This document shows positions 35,570 to 45,234 of a stretch of DNA of 64,000 nt, piece by piece. Made by a program: the position numbers and the translations under genes. The stretch's first letter is position 1. The number at the start of each line of letters is the position of its first letter. Origin of the DNA: SAR324 cluster bacterium (GTDB lineage Bacteria; SAR324; XYD2-FULL-50-16); NCBI GenBank assembly GCA_028282885.1, contig JANQGX010000007.1:186001-250000 (forward strand). The letters are read 5' to 3'. Below the pieces are notes generated by a model that was given only the letters and a program-made list of their open reading frames with translations, made no database searches and had not been told where the DNA came from.

Positions 35570-35994
35570 GTTATATCTAAATTCTTCCCTGAGCTATCTA
35601 TAGCTTTTTCATCCGAGATGCCTTTCACCCAATCCAAACCTCCCTGGTTCCAGGCGTACACAAAACCAACCATTAATATCAAAATAAACAGAGCTATTTC
35701 CACCAATGCCAAAATTCCCCAGCCTTCCTCCATCAACTCTTTGAAGACCACGGTCACGGGGTACATAAACGCTATCTCAACATCGAAGATGACGAATACA
35801 AAAGCAACCAGGTAAAAACGCATGTTGAATTGGGAAAAACCACCTCCGACAGGTGTTTCGCCACATTCATATACGGCACTTTTGCCAGCACTCGGATTGT
35901 TGGGGCGAAGGAATCTTCCGACCAGCAACGTAACCGCAACAAAAACAACCGCAATAACGAGGAAAATGATGATGTTTGAAAACTCAAATAACAT
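35566..35994 (-). CDS. nuoA: NADH-quinone oxidoreductase subunit A
   Basis: Small membrane subunit of complex I, 142 residues and three hydrophobic helices. The conserved loop [41 protein letters not shown] is intact. It is the first gene of the operon; the promoter must lie between 35995 and the terminator hairpin at 36211-36259. Eleven subunits follow in the standard order but nuoE, nuoF and nuoG are missing between D and H. Confidence 0.95.
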   Translation of the reverse strand: MLFEFSNIIIFLVIAVVFVAVTLLVGRFLRPNNPSAGKSAVYECGETPVGGGFSQFNMRFYLVAFVFVIFDVEIAFMYPVTVVFKELMEEGWGILALVEIALFILILMVGFVYAWNQGGLDWVKGISDEKAIDSSGKNLDIT

Positions 35995-36210
35995 GGTGCT
36001 ATCCTTGGCAATTAGGATGTTCTTTCACAACCTGTCAACGAGTTGTTATTTTGGAGGGAGATTCGACAAGTTGTGATCAATATTTTTGAACATACTTATC
36101 AAAACCATTTATCAAAACGCACTGATCTTAATCAGTTTTTTCAGACTTACTAGCAAATCACCTTGTTTTACAAAATGTTGTAGTTTAATAATTCTCTAAC
36201 AATGCAATAA

Positions 36211-36259
36211 CCAAAAACAGGTTTTTCATTCAAATTATTTGAATGAAAAACCTGTTTGG
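36211..36259 (-). terminator. Rho-independent terminator of malic enzyme gene
   Basis: A long inverted repeat with a stem of about 19 bp (AACAGGTTTTTCATTCAAA and its complement) and a TTA loop. On the minus strand it begins about 19 bases after the malic enzyme stop and the stem is followed by GTTTTTGG. It separates maeA from nuoA and is nearly symmetrical, so it may also act on plus-strand transcripts. Confidence 0.8.
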
Positions 36260-36277
36260 TAAAATATTGCTTAAATA

Positions 36278-37990
36278 TTAAACTCTTCTGTAAGGGTGAT
36301 AAACCGGCTTCCATACTTTTGATTGCAAGATATCATGCAGATTCTCCTCCCTGATTCTCAGATCGGGATTCGACTTTATCAGGAATTTTAGAATCTCTGT
36401 CGAAGTACGCAAACCAACCTTTTGCAGATCCCTGACGCGAGGATAGATAATCCCCTCATCGAGATCACTTTTGCCGACGCAGTCAGCCAAGGCATATGCT
36501 GCTGTTGTAAACGTTTCATCGGAGATGACGCGGGAATTTGCAATAAGACTTGCCAACCCCACACCAGGGAAGATAAAGGAATTGCTCGCTACACCAATGT
36601 GACGTTTTTCATTGTTATACTCGAATTCTGGTGACATGCTACCGCTTGCAACAATTGCTTTTCCCTCGCTCCACTTGTACAGGTCCTCCGGAAGCGCCTC
36701 ACTTTCAACTGCAGGATTTGTTAAAGGGAAAATTACGGGGCGATCGGTATTTTTCAGCATGGCCGTAACATGCTCCTGGGCAAACACTCCCTTCTGCCCG
36801 GACATACCAATCAAAACGGTCGTTTTGGAACCTTCGATAACATCAAGCAATGTTGGCATTCCGTCCGCTGAACTGACCTTCTTAACCAGTGAAGGATCGC
36901 TGGCATACGGTTTCTTATACTCATCCAATTCCTCTCTATTGGAAAGAATACACCCCTTGGAATCAAACAGACAGATTTTAGCCAACGCCTCATCCCTGGA
37001 AAGTCCCTTGTTCATCAACTCAATCAACAATTGTCTGGCAAGTCCAACCCCTCCGGATCCCGCACCGCAAATGGTGAAATGCTGCTTCTCAAAACTCTCT
37101 TCCTTGATCTTCAGCGCGTTCAATATACCTGCCAGCACTACAGCACCGGTTCCCTGTATATCATCGTTAAACGAAGGGATCACATCCCGATACTTTTCAA
37201 ACATTTTAAAAGCCCGATGGTTGGCAAAATCTTCCCACTGCAGGATAGCTTTGGGAAAGGCGAGGCGGATCGAATTCACGAATTTTTCCAGAAATTTATC
37301 GTATTCCTCCCCTTTGATTCTTTTATGCCCAACTCCCAGATAAAGCGGGTCTGCCAGCAGTTCTTCATTGTCGGTACCGATATCAATGGCTATTGGCAGA
37401 CAAAATGATGGGTGAATCCCGGACCCCAGGGTATATAGCGATAATTTTGCTATGGGTATCGCCATTCCTCCAACACCGGTATCATGCATTCCCAAAATTC
37501 CCTGACTATCAGTCACAACAATAATCTGGACATTTCTTGAAGGGAAGTGATGGGTCATATCCAGGATATGATCAACATTTTCATTGGTAATGTACAGTCC
37601 CCTGGCCCGTTGATAGTGATGACTGAATTGCTTACAGGCAGTTACAACCGTCGGGATGTAAATTATGGGCAGCATCTCTTCGATATGCTCCTCCAAAAGA
37701 CTGTAATAAAGCGTCTCGTTACGGTCTTGCAGGGAACGCAAATAAATATATCTGTCAATATCCGTTTTCGCGGCATTGTAGCCTTCATAGACCCGGATCT
37801 TTTGATCCTCCAATGTTTGATAATTTGGGGGAATTAACCCTGTCAAATGCATCTCTTCCCTCTCTTCCTTGGTAAACGCAGTCCCTTTGTTCAGGGTCCG
37901 ATCGCTGACCAACTCCAATCCATCTATGGCAACAGGCGTGAATGGCCTCCCTTTGTGATCCCGCCATTTTTGATATTTTTCTATTGACAT
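36278..37990 (-). CDS. maeA: NAD-dependent malic enzyme
   Basis: Oxidative decarboxylation of malate to pyruvate with NAD(P) reduction in the cytoplasm. At 570 residues it is the long, about 63-kDa form like E. coli MaeA (SfcA). Landmarks are IYIPTVVTACKQFSHHY, RGLYITNENVDHI, ILGMHDTGVGGMAIPIAKLSLYT, the metal-binding QWEDFANHRAF and FNDDIQGTGAVVLAGI, and the dinucleotide loop ICGAGSGGVGLARQL. The ATG at 37990 follows GGGTGGA. It is a single-gene unit ending at a clear terminator. It can supply pyruvate and NADH during growth on C4 acids. Confidence 0.96.
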   Translation of the reverse strand: MSIEKYQKWRDHKGRPFTPVAIDGLELVSDRTLNKGTAFTKEEREEMHLTGLIPPNYQTLEDQKIRVYEGYNAAKTDIDRYIYLRSLQDRNETLYYSLLEEHIEEMLPIIYIPTVVTACKQFSHHYQRARGLYITNENVDHILDMTHHFPSRNVQIIVVTDSQGILGMHDTGVGGMAIPIAKLSLYTLGSGIHPSFCLPIAIDIGTDNEELLADPLYLGVGHKRIKGEEYDKFLEKFVNSIRLAFPKAILQWEDFANHRAFKMFEKYRDVIPSFNDDIQGTGAVVLAGILNALKIKEESFEKQHFTICGAGSGGVGLARQLLIELMNKGLSRDEALAKICLFDSKGCILSNREELDEYKKPYASDPSLVKKVSSADGMPTLLDVIEGSKTTVLIGMSGQKGVFAQEHVTAMLKNTDRPVIFPLTNPAVESEALPEDLYKWSEGKAIVASGSMSPEFEYNNEKRHIGVASNSFIFPGVGLASLIANSRVISDETFTTAAYALADCVGKSDLDEGIIYPRVRDLQKVGLRTSTEILKFLIKSNPDLRIREENLHDILQSKVWKPVYHPYRRV

Positions 37991-38478
37991 AATCCACCCA
38001 CAATTTGAATTTGAAATTAGCTGAGAGCCCGTGTTGCCCCAGCATATGCCTTGAACAGTTAATTTCTTCTACCATAAAGATTTATGATTGGCAAATCGTT
38101 TTCAAGACGGTAAAACATGGGGTAGAACTGCAGTATAGCCGAATGTAGACGAAAAAACAGGAATCATCAAATCCATGTTGGTAAAGACTCTCAGGGAGGG
38201 CTTTCGCAACAAAAAAATGATCGATAATTTTCGGGCGTAAAAATTGGTTTGGGCGAGAGAGTAATAAGGTTGAGATTTCAACAAAACCTGACGGTTTGAT
38301 TGAAATTAAGAATCATCCAAGGCTCTCCCAAGGGGTGAACTCAGTCCTAACCCAATATCACCGGATATACCACCCATCTCAAGTTTGCGGAAAAACCCTG
38401 CTCGGCGTATTTCGGTTGCTGATGTGAAGTTCGAGAGGAGTAGGCAATATAGTGCAACGGATGTTGCATCGCAATGAT
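37991..38478. other. Intergenic region between hypD and maeA
   Basis: A 488-bp region containing the end of the minus-strand hyp operon and the promoter of maeA. A weak hairpin, AAACC-TGAC-GGTTT at 38284-38297, could end hyp transcription. No gene with a ribosome site was seen. Confidence 0.4.
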
Positions 38479-39588
38479 CTATAACTCAACATCAAATCCG
38501 CCATGATACCAAGTGTGACAAGTTCCCTCAATGGAAACCATGCAGGGACCATAGGGATCTTCGGGGGAGCATTTTGTCTTGAACATTTTACACTCCGTTG
38601 GCAGGATCTCTCCCAGCATAATTCGGTGACATTGGCATCCGGGAGGCGTGGGCCTGGACTCATATGGGGGGGTGCATTCATACCTGTTTTCTGCATCGAG
38701 AAACTGGTACTGCTCCTTAAGCGCATACGCCGTTCCATCAACGGAATCAATACCTCTCCAGATTCCGGGCACCAGATCGAATACTTCGTTCATCATCGAC
38801 AAGACAGCCTTATTACCCCCGTCGTTAACCACTCGGCTATAGGCATTCTTAACCCTGACATCACCTGATTCAATGGACTTCAAAACCCGGAGAATTGCAG
38901 AAAGAATATCGACCGGCGTAAATCCCGCCACAACACAAGGCAGTTTAAATTCGTCTTCCATGTATTTGTAGGGTTCCACCCCTGTTATTGTTGCTGCGTG
39001 ACCTGCCAGCAGGAATCCCTGAATGGATTTCCTGTCGTGCACCTCCATTAACAGTTTAAATACGGGCGGGATATAACGATTTGCAATCAGAAACGAAAGA
39101 TTCTGAGGCACCCCGTGTTTGATCAGTCCGGCGATCCCGGCTGTTGTTGTCTCGAATCCTACCGAGAAAAACACAAAAGCCTCATTGGGATTCTCTTTTG
39201 CAATTTTTAATGCCTCAAGCGGTCCATAAACCATTTTTACTGAACCGCCGTTTTTCCTGGCATCTGCAAGTGACTCTTTGGTCGCGGGGACCCGCAACAT
39301 ATCACCGAAGGTCAAGACAGTAATATCACTCATGTATGAAAGGGTAACCGCCAGGTCAATGGATTCCACGGGGCAGATGCAAACAGGACATCCGGGGCCG
39401 GGTATTATCGTTACGGACTCGGGAAGCAATTGCCGGATCCCGTATTTCATGATTTCATGCTCATGAGTTCCACAAACGTGCATCAGTTTAACAGGCCCCA
39501 ATCGTGAGGCAACTTCCTTTATTTTTGTAGCCAAACCTTGAACCAGTTCCCGATCCTCATACTTCTTTAAGGTTTCAGTTAAATCCAT
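38479..39588 (-). CDS. hypD: Hydrogenase maturation protein HypD
   Basis: Iron-sulfur scaffold that, with HypC, builds the Fe(CN)2CO unit of [NiFe] hydrogenase. About 369 residues from the ATG at 39588. Conserved motifs: LMHVCGTHEHEI, IIPGPGCPVCICP, FFSVGFETTTAGIA, and C-terminal cysteines for the 4Fe-4S cluster (CQCHRIMLGEILPTECKMF). A GTG at 39630 would add 14 residues that do not fit the family start. It is the last gene of the hyp operon and lies 180 bp downstream of hypF. The C terminus has a short extra tail (CMVSIEGTCHTWYHGG). Confidence 0.95.
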   Translation of the reverse strand: MDLTETLKKYEDRELVQGLATKIKEVASRLGPVKLMHVCGTHEHEIMKYGIRQLLPESVTIIPGPGCPVCICPVESIDLAVTLSYMSDITVLTFGDMLRVPATKESLADARKNGGSVKMVYGPLEALKIAKENPNEAFVFFSVGFETTTAGIAGLIKHGVPQNLSFLIANRYIPPVFKLLMEVHDRKSIQGFLLAGHAATITGVEPYKYMEDEFKLPCVVAGFTPVDILSAILRVLKSIESGDVRVKNAYSRVVNDGGNKAVLSMMNEVFDLVPGIWRGIDSVDGTAYALKEQYQFLDAENRYECTPPYESRPTPPGCQCHRIMLGEILPTECKMFKTKCSPEDPYGPCMVSIEGTCHTWYHGGFDVEL

Positions 39589-39768
39589 TGTCTGAGTTAG
39601 ATATGATGTTTTATTAAACGACAGCGTCACGACCCTGTCACGTTTGCAGAAGAACTGCTGTTTTGATTCAGTTGCAGAGTTACATGACCTCCCTCGATGT
39701 CTTGCGGATGCAATAATTCAATTCCGACTGGGCTGTGTATACCGGAAACTGGGAATTGGAGGTCTATA

Positions 39769-42039
39769 TCACATTCCGGTTTTATGCCCCTTTCCTGAAT
39801 AAAGCTGTCCCAGGGCAATTCCCCCGTCATTGGGCGGTACTCGTTGATGCCAATAGGGAGTGAATCCCGCCACTTTTAGTTTGGATATCGTTTGTTCCGT
39901 CAAATACCGATTCTGAAAACAGCCCCCGGTCAGCACAACTCTGTTTTCACCGACTCGCTCAGCTACAGCAAGAATCATTTCCGCCATGGTATTGTGAAAC
40001 TTTGCAGATATCAATTTGGGCTGGTGCCCCTCAGCCGTATCTTTGATAATCTCCCTGACCATAGGCAGCCAGTCCAACTCATCAGAATAACTGAACGGAT
40101 AGGAATTCGCCTGATCCGATCCTTTCAGGGCGAATTCTAACTCCATGGCTCCCTGCCCTTCGAAGCTGACCACCTGCCTAAGTCCGATAAGAGAAGCAAC
40201 CGCATCAAATAACCTGCCCGCGCTGGAGGTGAGAGGTGAATTGAAGCCGGAATTCAACATTTGTAACAGAATTTTCAGTTCGTTTTCATCGAACGATGAA
40301 AGTGTGGGGATCCCTTCCATCGTCGTTATCTCGCTGCCAAGCATCTCGAATAGAACCCCCAGGGCTGATCTTCTGGGTTCCCTGACAGCCTGGTTCGATC
40401 CTGGTAATCTAAATCGACGAAGCCAGGCAACTCTCTCCATGTCAGCCTGATTTCCCAGGAAGAACTCTCCGCCCCAGATGGTATTATCGGGACCTGCACC
40501 GGTTCCATCCCAGGCGACACCGAGCACCCGACCATTCAACTGATTTTCAGCCATACAGGAAGCCACATGGGCATGATGGTGTTGAACGGTCTTCAGAGGA
40601 AGATCCAGTTCCCGGGCGTATTGTGATGACATGTATCCATCATGTAGATCGCAATAAACGACCTCCGGTTTTGTTTCATAAAGGCGTTCCAGGCTGTCGA
40701 CAGATTTTTGAAATGCATCATAGGATTGCGCTGTTTCAAGATCGCCATGATGTTGGCTGATCATGATATTTGCACCCACTTGCAACGCCACCGTATTTTT
40801 CTGATGCGCGCCCACCGCAAGCGCAGGTTTGCTCTCACTCGTCATCATCACCGGAAGAGGGGCATAGCCCCGCGCTCTTCTTAGCAACATTTCCCGACCT
40901 GCAACAATTCGGGCAACGGAATCATCCACCGGTCTCAGCACAGGTCTGTTATGTAACAGAAAAAGATCCGCAATGCCCTTCAGACGGTCCAGTGCTTCGG
41001 TTTCATCAATACAGATCGGTTCATCCGAAAGATTCCCGCTGGTCGCGACCACTGGAACTGCCACTTCCTGAAGCAACAGATGATGAAGCGGTGTGTAAGG
41101 CAACATGACTCCGAGAGTTGGATTGCCCGGTGCGACCGATTTGCTGATTCCGTCCGATTTGGGATCAGGTTTGCGATCCAGTAATACTATAGGCGCTTCC
41201 GGAGAGAGCAACAATCGTTGCTCCAGTGAGGATAATTCGCAATAGTCCCGCACCTCTTCAATTGTCGCCACCATTATGGCAAACGGTTTTTCATTCCTTT
41301 TTTTGCGTTGTCGCAGCAGGTCTACAGATTTGGACAATCCGGCATGAACCATCAGGTGAAAGCCCCCCAATCCTTTCACCGCGGCGATTTTACCATTGCG
41401 GAGACAATCAGCCGTCATTTTTATGGCTTCGTGATTCTCTGCCAGTAAATCACCCTCGGGATTGCAAGAATATACCCGGGGTCCGCAGACAGGACAGGCA
41501 TTTGGTTGTGCATGAAACCTGCGATCATTGGGATCTTCATACTCCCGCTGACAGTCCGTGCACATCGGAAAATCCTTCATGGAGGTAAAAGGTCTGTCAT
41601 AGGGTAACGCCCCGATAATGGTGTATCGTGGTCCGCAAAGCGTACAATTCGTAAATGGATACCGGTAACGACGGTTGGCAGGATCAAATACCTCTTCCAG
41701 GCATTGGGGACAGGTGGCAATATCGGGCAACACCAAAACCGTTTTTTCTCCCCGGTCACTACTTTTTCGGATTTCGAATATCTTGAATCCGGCTGGATCA
41801 AGATAACTGGATTCAAGACTTTGGATGAAAGCATGTTGCGGCTTTTCCTTTTCCAGGCGCAGCAAAAATTCACCCAGAATCGGAAGGGAACCATCCGCTT
41901 CGATGAATACTCCCTGGGAGGAATTGATGATCCATCCTTTTAATCCCAGGGATTTTGCAAGGTTAAAGACAAAGGGTCTGAATCCGACTCCCTGCACAGC
42001 TCCTTTGATAACAACTCTTAACCGTTGCTGTTTTTTCAT
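39769..42039 (-). CDS. hypF: Carbamoyltransferase HypF
   Basis: Makes thiocyanate on HypE from carbamoyl phosphate, supplying the CN ligands of the hydrogenase iron. About 756 residues. Domains in order: acylphosphatase (VVIKGAVQGVGFRPFVF, near 8-24), two zinc fingers (CPQCLEEVFDPANRRYRYPFTNCTLCG region and CTDCQREYEDP ... CPVCGP), YrdC-like domain (GKIAAVKGLGGFHLMVHA), and the Kae1-like/carbamoyltransferase C-terminal domain (HHHAHVASCM, VLTGGCFQN). The ATG at 42039 is chosen at the acylphosphatase start, 10 bp after hypB; the frame is open to 42186 inside hypB. Confidence 0.95.
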   Translation of the reverse strand: MKKQQRLRVVIKGAVQGVGFRPFVFNLAKSLGLKGWIINSSQGVFIEADGSLPILGEFLLRLEKEKPQHAFIQSLESSYLDPAGFKIFEIRKSSDRGEKTVLVLPDIATCPQCLEEVFDPANRRYRYPFTNCTLCGPRYTIIGALPYDRPFTSMKDFPMCTDCQREYEDPNDRRFHAQPNACPVCGPRVYSCNPEGDLLAENHEAIKMTADCLRNGKIAAVKGLGGFHLMVHAGLSKSVDLLRQRKKRNEKPFAIMVATIEEVRDYCELSSLEQRLLLSPEAPIVLLDRKPDPKSDGISKSVAPGNPTLGVMLPYTPLHHLLLQEVAVPVVATSGNLSDEPICIDETEALDRLKGIADLFLLHNRPVLRPVDDSVARIVAGREMLLRRARGYAPLPVMMTSESKPALAVGAHQKNTVALQVGANIMISQHHGDLETAQSYDAFQKSVDSLERLYETKPEVVYCDLHDGYMSSQYARELDLPLKTVQHHHAHVASCMAENQLNGRVLGVAWDGTGAGPDNTIWGGEFFLGNQADMERVAWLRRFRLPGSNQAVREPRRSALGVLFEMLGSEITTMEGIPTLSSFDENELKILLQMLNSGFNSPLTSSAGRLFDAVASLIGLRQVVSFEGQGAMELEFALKGSDQANSYPFSYSDELDWLPMVREIIKDTAEGHQPKLISAKFHNTMAEMILAVAERVGENRVVLTGGCFQNRYLTEQTISKLKVAGFTPYWHQRVPPNDGGIALGQLYSGKGHKTGM

Positions 42040-42049
42040 CGGGAACTGG

Positions 42050-42859
42050 CTACAATTGTAAATCCGCCTTTTGACAGAACCAATCGAAAAATGCTTTAAA
42101 TCCTTCTCCTGTCTTGGCGGAAACCGGAAAGATTGTGATTTGGGGATTGACCTGTTTTGCCAGTCGAACACAGTTTTCAAGGTCAAAGTCGAGGTAGGGA
42201 ATCAGATCCGTTTTATTAATCAATAATACATCTGCAGCTAAAATCAGGTCCGGATATTTAACCGGTTTATCTTCCCCCTCCGGGCTGCTGACGATGGCGA
42301 CCTTCAGATCTTCTCCGAGATCATACGCAGTAGGACAAACCATGTTTCCGACATTTTCTATGACCAGTAACCGACTCTCTCCCAGATCAACCTTATGTAA
42401 AGCCCGATGAATCATTTCCGCATCAAGGTGGCAGGCAGCTCCGGTATTGATCTGCAGGGCTTTGGCCCCGGCGTCAACAATTCGACGGGAATCATTGTCT
42501 GTCTGCTGGTCTCCCTCAATGACGAATATCGGTAGTTTTGCTCCATATTCTCTAATCATGCACTCAAGCAAAGCTGTTTTACCGGACCCGGGAGCGCTGA
42601 TCCAGTTCATACTGAAGACACCTAGTGACCTGAGATGTTGCCGATTATGTTCGGCAATATGATCATTTTTTTCCAGGATATTTTGCTTAATGGCAATTTC
42701 ACGCGCATCTCCATCAGAATGGCTGTTATCATGTTCGTGATGATGATGGTGATCTCCTTGATGATCATGACGATGGTGATGTTTGTGTTCCTTGGCGTCG
42801 ATGGGATCACCATCAATTGTAACACCTTCAGTTTCGGAACATCCGCATTCTAAGCACAT
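42050..42859 (-). CDS. hypB: Hydrogenase nickel incorporation GTPase HypB
   Basis: Nickel-storing GTPase that inserts Ni with HypA; 269 residues. The N-terminal CxxCGC metal motif is MCLECGCSE, followed by a His-rich nickel-binding stretch at about 25-48 (HKHHHRHDH, DHHHHHEHDNSHSDG). GTPase motifs: SAPGSGKTALLE (P-loop), VIEGDQQTDND, and INKTDL. The ATG at 42859 overlaps the hypA stop (TAATG). The frame is open upstream to 42925 but only inside hypA. Confidence 0.95.
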   Translation of the reverse strand: MCLECGCSETEGVTIDGDPIDAKEHKHHHRHDHQGDHHHHHEHDNSHSDGDAREIAIKQNILEKNDHIAEHNRQHLRSLGVFSMNWISAPGSGKTALLECMIREYGAKLPIFVIEGDQQTDNDSRRIVDAGAKALQINTGAACHLDAEMIHRALHKVDLGESRLLVIENVGNMVCPTAYDLGEDLKVAIVSSPEGEDKPVKYPDLILAADVLLINKTDLIPYLDFDLENCVRLAKQVNPQITIFPVSAKTGEGFKAFFDWFCQKADLQL

Positions 42860-43194
42860 TATTTCACCTCTATTGATTTGATGTTTAACTCCTGGCCTGA
42901 TATGGCCCTGGCAAAGTTTCCGCATTTACTACAAATCAGGAACTCCTTGCTTTCGAATAAGCATCCGCAGGAGAGGCATTCGCCTTTCAATGGAACGTAT
43001 TCTATATCGAGAACAGCGTTTTCAGCTATGGTTTCCCGTGACACCATATCAAAAGCGAACTCAAGAGCATCCACCACAACACCGGATTTTGCCCCCACCT
43101 CCAAAGATATTCTGCTGACAGACTTGGCCTGTTCTTCTTCCGCCGTCTTTAAAACAATGTCCATTATACTCATCATCAATGACACCTCGTGCAC
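42859..43194 (-). CDS. hypA: Hydrogenase nickel incorporation protein HypA
   Basis: Small nickel/zinc metallochaperone, 111 residues. The Ni site is the N-terminal MHEVSL, and the structural zinc site is made by CLSCGCLF and CSKCGNF. It is translationally coupled to hypB. A 208-bp gap separates it from hypE upstream and holds a GC-rich palindrome. Confidence 0.95.
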   Translation of the reverse strand: MHEVSLMMSIMDIVLKTAEEEQAKSVSRISLEVGAKSGVVVDALEFAFDMVSRETIAENAVLDIEYVPLKGECLSCGCLFESKEFLICSKCGNFARAISGQELNIKSIEVK

Positions 43195-43302
43195 GGATTC
43201 TCCCTTCTGTTAACTGATATTGACTGTGGCTGTCTAAATAATCCTAATGACGAAAGTATCAAAGTTGTAGACTTCTAACCCCTTCACAACAGGGGAGAGC
43301 GG

Positions 43303-43317
43303 CCCGGAAATTCCGGG
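43303..43317. repeat. GC-rich palindrome between hypE and hypA
   Basis: Perfect inverted repeat CCCGGAA-A-TTCCGGG in the 208-bp gap downstream of hypE. There is no T-run after it on the minus strand, so it is not a typical terminator; it could be an intercistronic stem-loop or an operator for an internal hypA promoter. Confidence 0.45.
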
Positions 43318-43402
43318 ATAAACTCCCAAAATTCAGAACAGATAAAAAAAACATATGCCCCGATTGTTACGGCAATTAGCAACGGTTCTCCGGAATCCTT
43401 CG

Positions 43403-44428
43403 TTAACAGATCCTGGGCAGTTGTTCGCCGCTGGGCATATCCACAATCCGTTTCGTTCCAATAACGGTCTCCATCACCACTTTCCCGGGGTGCTTTGACA
43501 CGACGTTTCCGATGATACTGCTTTTTACTCCTTCCTGAAATCCTTTCATAACTTCCAACACCCTGACAGCGTCCTGCTCGGGTACAAACACAAGCACCTT
43601 TCCCTCGTTGGCAATATATAACGGATCCAGCCCCAATATAGAACTTAATGATTTCACCTGATCATCAAGGGGAATCCTCTCTTCAAAGAGCTCGATTCCC
43701 ACACCAGCGGAAACTGTTATTTCATTGATTGTTGCACCCAAACCTCCCCGGGTCGGATCCCGGAGGACGTGAATATCCACCCCTGTATCCAGAATCGCTC
43801 CGATCATTCTATTTAACGCAGCGCAATCCGTAACCACACTTGACTCAAACTCCAATCCTTCCCGTTTGGTCATCACGGCAGTTCCGTGGTCCGCAATATT
43901 GCCGTTGATAATGATCACATCACCGGCAGTCGCTCTGGTCGGAGAGATATTGACCCCTTCCCTAACCAATCCAACGCCTGAGGTATTGATAAAAATGCCG
44001 TCCGCACTGCCGTTTTCCACCACTTTGGTGTCACCGGTAACAAGCATCACCCCAGCCTTGTCCGCAGCTTTTTTCATCGAATTGACAATCGCCCCGAGTT
44101 GATCCAGTGGGAACCCCTCTTCCAGTATGAAACCTGCAGACAGGTATTGAGGATCTGCTCCGCACATGGCCACATCGTTAACGGTTCCGTTGACTGCCAG
44201 GTCACCGATGTTTCCGCCCGGAAAAAAGAGGGGATTAACGGTAAATGTATCCGTTGAAAAGGCAATTTTCGAGTTACCCATGGTCAGAATGGCCCCATCA
44301 TGTGCCTCATCAAGAAATCGGTTGCCAAAAGCGGGAAGAAAGACCTCCTGGTAAAGCTCCTGAGACTGCTTTCCTCCACTACCGTGCCCCAGTTTGATTT
44401 TCAGTTCTCCCTGATTCCGATCTGTCAT
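43403..44428 (-). CDS. hypE: Hydrogenase expression/formation protein HypE
   Basis: ATP-dependent dehydratase that turns its C-terminal thiocarboxamide into thiocyanate. 341 residues. The AIR-synthase-like fold begins with KLGHGSGGKQSQEL; ILTMGNSKIAFSTDTFTVNPLFFPGGNIGDLAVNGTVNDVAMCGA gives the ATP and metal site; the protein ends in PRIC, the essential C-terminal cysteine. It starts 16 bp after hypC. Confidence 0.96.
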   Translation of the reverse strand: MTDRNQGELKIKLGHGSGGKQSQELYQEVFLPAFGNRFLDEAHDGAILTMGNSKIAFSTDTFTVNPLFFPGGNIGDLAVNGTVNDVAMCGADPQYLSAGFILEEGFPLDQLGAIVNSMKKAADKAGVMLVTGDTKVVENGSADGIFINTSGVGLVREGVNISPTRATAGDVIIINGNIADHGTAVMTKREGLEFESSVVTDCAALNRMIGAILDTGVDIHVLRDPTRGGLGATINEITVSAGVGIELFEERIPLDDQVKSLSSILGLDPLYIANEGKVLVFVPEQDAVRVLEVMKGFQEGVKSSIIGNVVSKHPGKVVMETVIGTKRIVDMPSGEQLPRIC

Positions 44429-44444
44429 TGGTCACATACTCCTG

Positions 44445-44693
44445 CTACCATTTCATATAGGCTTCATCGCCTTCAGCCAGCTCCCTGATAAGTTTCAGGT
44501 TCTCCAGAGCCTCCTGTTTATCAAGCACATTTATCGCAAAACCGGCGTGGACGATTACATAATCGCCGATCTGCACGTCTGGTACCCATTCGATACAAAC
44601 CTCCTTGAAGATTCCGTTGAAGTCAACCTTTGCCATCTTCATGGGACCCTGATCGTTTATCTCCTCGATCTTACCAGGCACAGCTAAACACAT
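44445..44693 (-). CDS. hypC: Hydrogenase assembly chaperone HypC
   Basis: Small chaperone of 82 residues that carries the Fe(CN)2CO group between HypD and the hydrogenase large subunit. The N terminus MCLAVPGKIEEI has the essential Cys2, and GDYVIVHAGFAINVLD is the typical core. It is the first gene of the hypCEABFD operon, divergent from the hydrogenase structural operon. Confidence 0.95.
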   Translation of the reverse strand: MCLAVPGKIEEINDQGPMKMAKVDFNGIFKEVCIEWVPDVQIGDYVIVHAGFAINVLDKQEALENLKLIRELAEGDEAYMKW

Positions 44694-45234
44694 GAAGCCT
44701 CCTGTCAGCTACAATTATCACGATGTTGCAATTCTATGCAGTTTTCCCAAAGATAGGGTTTAACCAGCAAAATGTCAAAGAACTTAAACCTTTGAATCCC
44801 CCTTTTCAAGTCAAAAATGACAAAGCCCTCTTTTCACATATAAAACCAATACTGCTTTTCGCTTCTCATCACAATAAACATGGTGTTTAAACAAGATTTA
44901 AAACGGAAAAAACCAGGCTGATGCTCACTTCGCAACAAACACTATTATATTACCTGCGTTTTTTATATATCAGATGTGCTACTTTTTTCAAATACGTGTT
45001 ACTATTTCTATAAAATTAATTAAAAAATATCAATAAGTTAGAACTTAATTTTTTTCCGATATGGGCTGATGCCGCTTAAGATCTGGAAAACCCGGAGTTT
45101 TTGCTTTACAAATTTTTCTGATCATGTAAGATTTGCCCACCAACCTTAATTCGCTTTAATGTCTTAATATCTTTGTTTATAAGGTGGCAATACCGCACCT
45201 TTTTTTATTTCCAATTTTTGGGAGGGAGATACAT
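44694..45234. promoter_or_regulatory. Divergent promoter region, hyp and hydrogenase operons
   Basis: A 541-bp region between hypC (minus) and hybO (plus). The segment from about 44940 to 45060 is AT-rich and likely holds the hybO promoter. No sigma-54 type -24/-12 pair with correct spacing was found by eye. The GGGAGGGAG at about 45219-45228 is the ribosome site of hybO. Confidence 0.5.

Noticed and set aside
39627..39830. 67-codon minus-strand frame between hypF and hypD
   Set aside because: Overlaps the end of hypF in another frame and lacks any start signal.
42720..42790. Repetitive CAT/GAT-rich sequence resembling a tandem repeat
   Set aside because: It is the coding sequence of the His/Asp-rich nickel-binding stretch of HypB.
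44694..45234. Possible sigma-54 promoter for the hydrogenase operon
   Set aside because: GG and GC dinucleotides were found but not at the required 10-base spacing.
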